Shown piece by piece: positions 1 to 4,245 of a stretch of 5,007 bases of DNA (the first letter of the stretch is position 1; each line of letters opens with the position of its first letter). Origin of the DNA: Promethearchaeota archaeon (GTDB lineage: Archaea; Asgardarchaeota; Lokiarchaeia; Sigynarchaeales; SOKP01). A model generated the notes under the pieces. It had not been told where the DNA came from. It saw only the letters and a list, made by a program, of their open reading frames with translations, and did no database searches. The stretch lies in the NCBI GenBank assembly GCA_014729315.1, contig WJKD01000754.1:1-5007 (forward strand). The letters are read 5' to 3'. Made by a program: the position numbers and the translations under genes.

Positions 1-12
1 ATAAAAAATAAA

Positions 13-18
13 GAGGAG
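13..18 (+). promoter_or_regulatory. Shine-Dalgarno deciding a TTG start
   Basis: GAGGAG lies 7 nt before the TTG at 26-28. This good ribosome binding site supports TTG as the real initiator, although no ATG or GTG is available at that place. The promoter is outside or at the very edge of the window. Confidence 0.7.
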
Positions 19-25
19 AAAAGCA

Positions 26-457
26 TTGACGACTGAACGAAAAAGTGATGTTATTGATTATCTTAAAGAATTTGTAGAGCAAATCAAGATTAGACTCGAA
101 TTAGAATGTGTTATTTTATATGGTTCGAGAGCACGAGGAGATTATCAACCTCACAGCGACATTGATTTAATGGTAATAGGAAATTTTGATAAACCCTTTT
201 TTGACCGAGCAGATTATATCTACGAAAAGTATAACTGGAATTGGGGAATGGATGTACTATGCTACACTCCCGAGGAATTTGAAGTTCAATTCAAAAAAGG
301 TGTTGTATCTGCCTTGGATTCGATCTACGAAGGTATTTGTATTTACGGAGAGTCATTTTTCAAAAAGTATAGAGACAAGTTGAAAATTCTAAAAAGCCGA
401 GGTTTACGGAAAGATCCTCCGGTGTGGATATTACCTAAATCTATGACTCTGGATTAG
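26..457 (+). CDS. MNT-type nucleotidyltransferase domain protein
   Basis: Minimal nucleotidyltransferase of the DNA polymerase beta superfamily, 143 residues, cytosolic with no signal or membrane segment. The active site is complete: G33-S34 in the GSRARG turn, the metal-binding pair D45 and D47 in SDIDL, and a third acidic residue, D76, in MDVLCYTPEEF. Known relatives transfer nucleotides to a protein or RNA acceptor; in MNT-HEPN toxin-antitoxin pairs the MNT protein AMPylates and silences the HEPN RNase. The tail after about residue 115 (KILKSRGLRKDPPVWILP) is basic and resembles the conserved ends of other archaeal stand-alone MNT proteins. The TTG start is chosen because of the GAGGAG at 13-18. 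No intact HEPN gene follows; a decayed HEPN-like frame lies about 0.9 kb away on the opposite strand. The family call is secure; substrate and partner are unknown. Confidence 0.9.
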   Translation: MTTERKSDVIDYLKEFVEQIKIRLELECVILYGSRARGDYQPHSDIDLMVIGNFDKPFFDRADYIYEKYNWNWGMDVLCYTPEEFEVQFKKGVVSALDSIYEGICIYGESFFKKYRDKLKILKSRGLRKDPPVWILPKSMTLD

Positions 458-660
458 TATTTTCTTAAAGAGAATAGTTTAGTATGTTATGAATTTTTTT
501 CAACTCGTAAAAGAATAAATTATGGAAATACGGAACCTCAAGCCATGCTATTTATTCTAAAAAAAGAATTCTTTTTGTTTATTTCATTCGTAAAGCTATA
601 GAAGTTAAAAATCGCTTTAATTGAAAATAATAAAAAATATTGTATATTTAAATTAACATG
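458..660. other. AT-rich stretch with no supported gene
   Basis: No convincing gene is present. Two things are visible. The frame of the upstream MNT gene stays open for 47 codons after its TAG (458-598) before the next stop at 599-601; the encoded peptide is Phe/Lys/Leu-rich and not recognisable. A perfect 16-bp palindrome sits at 561-576. The stretch leads into the UPF0147 remnant. Confidence 0.5.
561..576. repeat. Perfect 16-bp palindrome AAAAAGAATTCTTTTT
   Basis: The two 8-base arms are exact reverse complements with no loop. It lies about 100 bp past the MNT stop codon. The T5 run on the right arm could contribute to termination on the plus strand, and the A-run does the same on the minus strand. 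In AT-rich DNA such a palindrome may also occur by chance. Confidence 0.4.
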
Positions 661-663
661 TGA

Positions 664-820
664 ATTCTTGTGGCAAATGTAACATATTTAGTGGACGACA
701 ATGATTAAAAGTGGAATAATGTACTTAGTGGACGATCTAACTTCTGATCCAAATATACCTTTTCATTCTCGCTCTACTATCTATCGCGTAATGTCTGTCC
801 TTGAAACGATTAAAGATTGA
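664..820 (+). pseudogene. Truncated, frame-broken UPF0147 copy
   Basis: The last 33 codons (719-817, TGA at 818-820) read MYLVDDLTSDPNIPFHSRST and on to LETIKD. They match the C-terminal part of the intact UPF0147 protein encoded at 1858-2151 at 25 of 33 residues, including the family hallmark DPNIPFH. A second, shifted fragment at 664-699 reads ILVANVTYLVDD, matching ILASNVMYLVDD of the intact protein. The two fragments repeat the YLVDD segment 37 bp apart in different frames, so the copy carries a local partial duplication and a frameshift. The N-terminal two thirds (including the PSVPRN-like segment) is missing, with a stop directly before position 664. Many differences from the intact gene are synonymous or conservative, so this was a functional paralogue before it broke. 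The 33-residue frame from ATG 719 could still be translated, but the family fold would be incomplete. Confidence 0.85.
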
Positions 821-825
821 GGAGG
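821..825 (+). promoter_or_regulatory. Orphan Shine-Dalgarno GGAGG
   Basis: GGAGG follows the TGA of the UPF0147 remnant directly. It is not followed by an ATG, GTG or TTG at usable distance; the next bases are CATATTAAATAAG, with stops. It may mark a translationally coupled downstream gene that has been lost. A 9-bp near-tandem repeat (TAAATAAGC/TAAATAAGA, 831-848) follows it. Confidence 0.4.
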
Positions 826-859
826 CATATTAAATAAGCTAAATAAGACGCAAAATTCC

Positions 860-1207
860 TCATCCAAAATCTGGAACGATATAATCTGGATCGATGACTT
901 TCTTTATAAAATCTTCTCGCTTCTTAATAAATTCGAAACATTTCAGGCAAAACCATCTTTTTAAAAAAGGAACATAAGCCATGTCCAAATCTACGCGGTG
1001 ATGCCTACCGACGGGTAATTTTATCTTTCTACACCCAGATCCCATGGCGCACTGACAAATTGAATGGCGAGCCACATTAAGTCGGTCTGTTCCTTTGTTT
1101 GGTTTTAAGTCTCCAGAAAATGTTGCCTCAAGTAAAATAGTGCGCAAGATCGAGCGTATTTTTCTCAACCAAAGAGATTTAATTATAATTTTTCTTTCTT
1201 TTTTCAC
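860..1207 (-). CDS. Small Cys/His-rich protein, unknown function
   Basis: 115 residues, not assigned to a family. The first 26 residues are strongly basic and amphipathic (KIIIKSLWLRKIRSILRTIL). Then follows a segment with possible metal ligands: H48, C51, C53, C59, H69, H70, and a C87-x2-C90 knuckle within RWFCLKCFEF. Paired CxC/CxxC motifs suggest a zinc-ribbon-like fold. The rest has a natural soluble-protein composition (GTDRLNVARHSICQCAMG; DPDYIVPDFG at the end), which argues against a chance frame. The start is GTG at 1207 with no clear ribosome site. A 12-codon frame (MNRKKLEKLMIK) starting with ATG at 1245 ends in a TAG that shares one base with this GTG. The true N-terminus may therefore have been frameshifted, or the two frames are coupled. 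A single gene, convergent to the UPF0147 remnant. Role not predictable, perhaps nucleic-acid binding from charge. Confidence 0.6.
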   Translation of the reverse strand: MKKERKIIIKSLWLRKIRSILRTILLEATFSGDLKPNKGTDRLNVARHSICQCAMGSGCRKIKLPVGRHHRVDLDMAYVPFLKRWFCLKCFEFIKKREDFIKKVIDPDYIVPDFG

Positions 1208-1312
1208 TATTTAATCATCAATTTTTCTAGTTTCTTTCTATTCATAATTCATAATGTATGAGTGTGCCAAAATTCTTGTCTGAATAAATTCTATAGAACT
1301 GCGGATAATATT
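1208..1312. other. Short intergenic stretch
   Basis: Upstream of the minus-strand Cys/His-rich gene and downstream of the decayed frame at 1313. Apart from the 12-codon minus-strand frame at 1207-1245, nothing is recognised. No convincing TATA box is visible for the 860-1207 gene; an ATTATGAATTATGA-like AT-rich patch on the minus strand around 1240-1256 is the only candidate. Confidence 0.4.
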
Positions 1313-1675
1313 TTAAATACGACTTAGTTTCATCATATTTTTGAAATATTTGTATCCTTCCATAGACTTGTTCCATGTGTCATCATCCCAATGAGTAGGT
1401 TTTTGAAGAGGGGTCCGAGTTAGTATCTTCTTTGCTGAGTCAATTATTTTTTGATCTCTGTTAACATTCTTTGACGAACCAAATTGGAGTGGATGTGAAA
1501 TAATGGAATGTGTGTAACGAGTAGTTAATACTAATTCTGATAAAGCAATAGAATCTTTGTTAAAGTAAATGTGGTGTCGTATGAATTCAGAAACCTGATC
1601 AGGAATTTTTTATGAAACAAACACGGATGAGCGAAGTCTATGAGCAATCTCCGAAGTTCTTTGAACGAGGCTTAT
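1313..1675 (-). pseudogene. Decayed reading frame, weakly HEPN-like
   Basis: On the minus strand a frame is open for 98 codons (1316-1609, stop at 1313-1315) and continues upstream past an in-frame TAA (1610-1612) to another stop at 1676-1678. The peptide looks like protein rather than noise. It has a helix-like TSEIAHRLRS before the TAA, then IPDQVSEFIRHHIYFNKD, then ELVLTTRYTHSII, then NRDQKIIDSAKKILT and a Trp/Asp-rich end. The order H-x-L helix, 'IP' helix, TRY turn and a closing helix with A-K-K-I-L recalls the second half of HEPN domains. The strict R-x4-6-H RNase motif is not seen, and the N-terminal helices cannot be traced in one frame. There is no start codon or ribosome site for the open part. 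If HEPN, it would be the natural former partner type for the MNT protein at 26-457. The identification is tentative; that it is broken coding sequence is more likely than the family. Confidence 0.35.
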
Positions 1676-1703
1676 TCATCTGAAAATAAAACCATTTTTC
1701 AAT

Positions 1704-1722
1704 ATATGGTGGTACACCATAT
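1704..1722. repeat. Inverted repeat ATATGGTG-GTA-CACCATAT
   Basis: Two exact 8-bp arms (1704-1711 and 1715-1722) separated by three bases. It lies about 30 bp upstream, in minus-strand sense, of the decayed 1313-1675 frame. It could be an operator-like dyad for a dimeric regulator of that former gene or a small hairpin. Its G/C content stands out in AT-rich surroundings. Confidence 0.45.
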
Positions 1723-1823
1723 TATCCTTTCATTTTTCATTTCCTTAAAATTTTGTCGAGTTATGGGTGTCTAACAAACTAATTTAACTCTTAGAATGAA
1801 CAACTATTGAACATCAATAAATC

Positions 1824-1838
1824 GATTTTTTAAAAAGT
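1824..1838 (-). terminator. T-run after the UPF0147 stop
   Basis: In minus-strand sense, about 20 nt after the UPF0147 stop codon, the sequence reads ACTTTTTAAAAAATCG. Archaeal RNA polymerase commonly terminates at short T-runs without a strong hairpin, so this is a reasonable candidate, but A/T runs are frequent in this window. Confidence 0.3.
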
Positions 1839-1857
1839 ATTAGATTGACCGAAAAGT

Positions 1858-2151
1858 TTATCCGTTGTCTTTAATCGTCTCTAAGAGAGAAATAATCCGG
1901 TAGATTACTGTTCTAGCGTGAAAAGGTATATTTGGATCTTGAGAAAGGTCATCCACCAAATACATTACATTTGAGGCTAATATCCCCGGCGTTTCTTCCC
2001 CTTGATGAAGAATATTAATTCCTTTTTGAGCGGTTCGTTTAATGTTTCGAGGAACAGAGCGATCCCCCATCATTCCTTGAAGAAGTTTTTCGACATTTTC
2101 AAATGTTTTAAGAATTTCTTCACTAAATTCTTCTTTAGCCACTTTTCTCAC
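1858..2151 (-). CDS. UPF0147 family protein
   Basis: Complete archaeal UPF0147 protein of 97 residues, the usual size for this small helical family, whose biochemical role is not established. The two family signatures are present: RSVPRNIKRTAQKGI in the middle and LSQDPNIPFHARTVIYRI near the C-terminus, each packing into a helix-turn-helix-like alpha bundle. Two starts are possible. GTG at 2151 lies about 25 nt behind a TATAAAA box and could be leaderless. GTG at 2142 (codon 4) has a GGTGA Shine-Dalgarno 5 nt before it. The difference is three residues. It is a single gene, divergent from the FrhB-like gene, with a degraded paralogue 1 kb away in inverted orientation. Confidence 0.93.
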   Translation of the reverse strand: MRKVAKEEFSEEILKTFENVEKLLQGMMGDRSVPRNIKRTAQKGINILHQGEETPGILASNVMYLVDDLSQDPNIPFHARTVIYRIISLLETIKDNG

Positions 2152-2152
2152 C
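2148..2152 (-). promoter_or_regulatory. GGTGA ribosome site for UPF0147 alternative start
   Basis: In minus-strand sense GGTGA is followed after 5 nt (GAAAA) by GTG at 2142-2140. It matches the archaeal anti-Shine-Dalgarno well, but overlaps the alternative GTG at 2151-2149. It therefore favours initiation at codon 4 if the mRNA begins far enough upstream. Confidence 0.5.
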
Positions 2153-2174
2153 TGCTGTATTCTTCTTAGTGAAG

Positions 2175-2181
2175 TTTTATA
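2175..2181 (-). promoter_or_regulatory. TATA box for UPF0147
   Basis: TATAAAA in minus-strand sense. Its centre is about 27 nt before the GTG at 2151, the distance expected for a leaderless or near-leaderless archaeal transcript. A second box, CTATATAG at about 2203-2210, would give a leader of about 30 nt and make the GGTGA site usable. Confidence 0.45.
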
Positions 2182-2242
2182 GTTGTGAATAGTAATTGCG
2201 AATCTATATAGGTGAAGTTGTGGTTAAAATTTAATTTTTTGG

Positions 2243-2265
2243 TTTTTATCCATCAACGATAAAAA
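2243..2265. repeat. Inverted repeat TTTTTATC/GATAAAAA
   Basis: Exact 8-bp arms at 2243-2250 and 2258-2265 around a 7-nt loop, in the middle of the divergent intergenic region. It may be an operator dyad, for example for a winged-helix dimer, or simply a weak AT hairpin. Confidence 0.4.
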
Positions 2266-2461
2266 TAAAAAAGCTTAAAGGGAATGATCAAAGCATATTG
2301 AATATTTACTGCTTTATCCACTTAGCGGCAATTTTTATTTACATTCTTTCTTAATTTTAAGGAATTATAACTTAATCTGAAAATAGTTAGATGTTTTTCC
2401 TCATTTTTATTCAAACTTTTTAAACTTTCTAACATTTTTCCTATGAGTGTTTAGAAAAAAG

Positions 2462-2469
2462 TTTATATA
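2462..2469 (+). promoter_or_regulatory. TATA box for the FrhB-like gene
   Basis: TTTATATA preceded by the purine-rich TTAGAAAAAAG, which can serve as a BRE. Transcription would be expected to start about 25 nt beyond its centre, at roughly 2490-2495, matching the ATG at 2495 and not the start at 2720 or 2732. The promoter therefore implies either a leaderless gene beginning at 2495 or a long 5' leader. Confidence 0.55.
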
Positions 2470-2494
2470 GGAGTATGAGATATATTCTACAAGT

Positions 2495-2719
2495 ATGATC
2501 AAAAATAATACTTTCGAAGATTTCTCAAGAAGAATGGAATTTCCATTATTACAAGAAATCATCGTAGTATTAATTATTTAAGCGAATTAAATCCTTCTTT
2601 CTTTTTCTTTTAACTCCACGGATTTAATCGCTTCACTCAAGGCTTTAATTGAAAAAGAATCAGAATGGATTCAACTCGCTGCTAATATAGAAAATAAAAT
2701 CACTAAATATAAAATAGAG
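2495..2719 (+). other. Broken N-terminal extension or 5' leader of the FrhB-like gene
   Basis: This stretch is in the same frame as the FrhB-like gene and reads like protein in two blocks. Block one runs from ATG 2495 (MIKNNTFEDFSRRMEFPLLQ) to a TAA at 2579-2581. Block two runs from about 2612 without a stop into the gene (NSTDLIASLKALIEKESEW, then IENKITKYKIELNEI), an amphipathic, coiled-coil-like segment. Between them are two in-frame TAA codons (2579-2581, 2588-2590). Across that gap the neighbouring frame is open and reads INYLSELNPSFFFF up to position 2610. Two single-base changes would thus join everything into one protein of about 554 residues starting at 2495 behind the TATA box. The second change falls in a T-rich run (2594-2611), a place prone to slippage or sequencing error. 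Alternatively this is a leader with a 28-codon upstream reading frame and a hairpin. The coding interpretation is favoured but unproven. Confidence 0.5.
2580..2633. repeat. Strong inverted repeat with pyrimidine-rich loop
   Basis: Left arm 2580-2594 (AAGCGAATTAAATCC) pairs with right arm 2620-2633 (GGATTTAATCGCTT) over 14 base pairs with a single bulged A. The 25-nt loop is a run of C and T (CTTTCTTTTTCTTTT and neighbours). The left arm contains both in-frame TAA codons. In RNA this would be a stable stem 90-140 nt after the predicted transcription start. Possible roles are a leader hairpin with a U-rich attenuator, or the scar of a template-switch event that copied one arm from the other. 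Confidence 0.6.
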
Positions 2720-4159
2720 TTGAATGAGATCATGAAAACACGGGACGAATTAACAAATTATCTTGAAAATTGTAATTTAGGGACAGGATTTAGAGAATTA
2801 GAGGAATATGTGATCAATAAAAACAATTGTATTCTCTGCGGAGCATGCGTATCCTTGTGCCCCCGAATTCAAATGGAAGATTCAACTCCAGTTCTTCTCG
2901 AATATGACTCTGAATGTTCGATGTGCTTTAGATATTGTGCCCGGACTTTTTTCCCCACCATAGACATAAAAAATAGAATCTTTACGGGAAATGAAAAGAA
3001 AGACCTATCTTTAGGAATGTATCGAAGCAGTGTGTCTGCGAAGTGCAATTCCGAAGAAATTCTAGAAAAAAGCCAAAATGGAGGAATCGCTACAACACTT
3101 CTAATTCATGCTCTAGAATGCAATTATATTGATGGAGCGCTCTTAATTGACAGAGACGAGAATTGGAAACCAATACCCGTCGTTGCTCGAACTCCTGAGG
3201 AGATAATGGAATGTGCTGGAACAAAATATGCTATTTCGCCTTCTTTAATTACTTACGAGCAAGCTGTGAACAAATACAATCTTAAAAAGCTTGCGTTTGT
3301 GGGAATGCCTTGTCAGATCTTAGCAGTGAGGAAGCTTCAAATGTTCCCCCCTCTCTCAGATGTATATGGAAGATTCAGATTAATCATTGGATTATTTTGT
3401 TCTTCAAATTTTTCTTATGATTCACTCAAGGAATTTGTTGAAAGCAAATTTCACATTTCTATCTCCGATGTCAAAAAATTTGACATTTCAAAAGGAAAAT
3501 TTATAATTTATCTTAAGGATGATTCAATTCACAAAATCGACATAAAAGAATTAAAATCTCTTCGTTGGTCAAGCTGTATTAATTGTAAGGATTATACCGC
3601 TGAATTTGCAGACATATCATTGGGAAATGTCGGGAGTGACGACGATAATTTTACGAGCGTCCTAATAAGAACGGAGCCCGGAGAATCATTATTTAACGAC
3701 GCTATTGCAAAACAGAAAATAATCGTTTCGGAAAACATTGGTTTATCTAAAATAAAGAAATTATCAAATAACAAGAAAACTCGAATATCAAAACTAAACA
3801 ATTTATCATTAGAATCGATGAAAGCGTTTGGTTTAACTGAAAAAGAATTACGGGTGTACGTTTCTTTAATTATGTTGGGAAATGCAAACTACAGCAAATT
3901 AGAGGATATTACGAAATCGGCCGACGATAACTTGAAGGTTCTCCTTAAAAAATTAACAGATCGTCGTTGGATTCAAAAAACAAACGGAAACTATAGTCCA
4001 GTTAATCCTCATAAGGTATTTAGAAACGAGATTTCTCTATTGAGAAAAAAGCTCGAGAGTCAGATTAAGAAAATAGAGTCTGAAACATTAAAGGAATTAG
4101 AAGAATTATATATTAAAAATAATTTTACAAGCTTTAATGAAAAAGACTTCTTAGATTAA
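2720..4159 (+). CDS. FrhB/FdhB-family Fe-S flavoprotein fused to TrmB-like wHTH
   Basis: 479 residues, cytosolic. Residues 30-345 are a coenzyme F420 hydrogenase/dehydrogenase beta-subunit domain, a family that binds FAD and moves electrons between F420 or another donor and Fe-S clusters. Visible motifs are a [4Fe-4S] site C37-x2-C40-x2-C43-x3-C47-P; a second site D63-x2-C66-x2-C69-x3-C73, where the usual first Cys is Asp; SQNGGIATTLL (118-128); GMPCQ (195-199); and the C-terminal CxxC with C286, C289 and FADISLGNVGS (296-306). Residues 363-434 are a TrmB-like winged helix (FGLTEKELRVYVSLIMLGNA, then VLLKKLTDRRWIQ and the P-x-x-V-F wing end), followed by a coiled coil to about 470. FrhB proteins normally end near residue 300-350, so the fusion is unusual and suggests a redox-responsive regulator or DNA-tethered oxidoreductase. 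The start is uncertain. TTG 2720 has no good ribosome site, ATG 2732 is an alternative, and coding-like sequence continues upstream to ATG 2495. No hydrogenase or formate dehydrogenase genes adjoin. Confidence 0.92.
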   Translation: MNEIMKTRDELTNYLENCNLGTGFRELEEYVINKNNCILCGACVSLCPRIQMEDSTPVLLEYDSECSMCFRYCARTFFPTIDIKNRIFTGNEKKDLSLGMYRSSVSAKCNSEEILEKSQNGGIATTLLIHALECNYIDGALLIDRDENWKPIPVVARTPEEIMECAGTKYAISPSLITYEQAVNKYNLKKLAFVGMPCQILAVRKLQMFPPLSDVYGRFRLIIGLFCSSNFSYDSLKEFVESKFHISISDVKKFDISKGKFIIYLKDDSIHKIDIKELKSLRWSSCINCKDYTAEFADISLGNVGSDDDNFTSVLIRTEPGESLFNDAIAKQKIIVSENIGLSKIKKLSNNKKTRISKLNNLSLESMKAFGLTEKELRVYVSLIMLGNANYSKLEDITKSADDNLKVLLKKLTDRRWIQKTNGNYSPVNPHKVFRNEISLLRKKLESQIKKIESETLKELEELYIKNNFTSFNEKDFLD

Positions 4160-4182
4160 GAGTATATCTTCAATAATGCGCA

Positions 4183-4190
4183 TTTGTTTT
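4183..4190 (+). terminator. T-rich terminator candidate after the FrhB-like gene
   Basis: TTTGTTTT about 25 nt after the TAA of the FrhB-like gene, consistent with an archaeal U-tract terminator. On the other strand of the same convergent gap, the complement of the A-rich 4191-4210 (TTTTCTTTCCCTTTTC) gives T-runs serving the convergent PEP synthase gene. Confidence 0.35.
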
Positions 4191-4245
4191 AAGAAAAGGG
4201 AAAGAAAATAAAGTCTTACGCTCAGTCTGGTGAAATTAATAAAAT

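Larger units (their letters stand above)
2152..2494. other. Divergent intergenic region
   Basis: 343 bp without a gene, between the UPF0147 start (minus) and the first possible start of the FrhB-like gene (plus). It holds candidate TATA boxes for each side (2175-2181 and 2204-2210 minus, 2462-2469 plus) and a small inverted repeat (2243-2265). The remainder (about 2270-2455) is AT-rich with nothing recognisable on either strand. A shared regulatory region for the two divergent genes is possible. Confidence 0.6.

Noticed and set aside
186..383. Plus-strand open frame of 65 codons
   Set aside because: It lies wholly inside the MNT gene in another frame; the MNT frame carries clear catalytic motifs.
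2475..2497. Seven-residue upstream frame MRYILQV overlapping the ATG at 2495, with AGGAG just before it
   Set aside because: It lies upstream of, or at, the transcription start expected from the TATA box at 2462, and the AGGAG is too close to its ATG. Not supported as a leader peptide.
3592..3801. Minus-strand open frame of 69 codons
   Set aside because: Antisense to the FrhB C-terminal region, with hydrophobic low-complexity content and no motif; a shadow frame.
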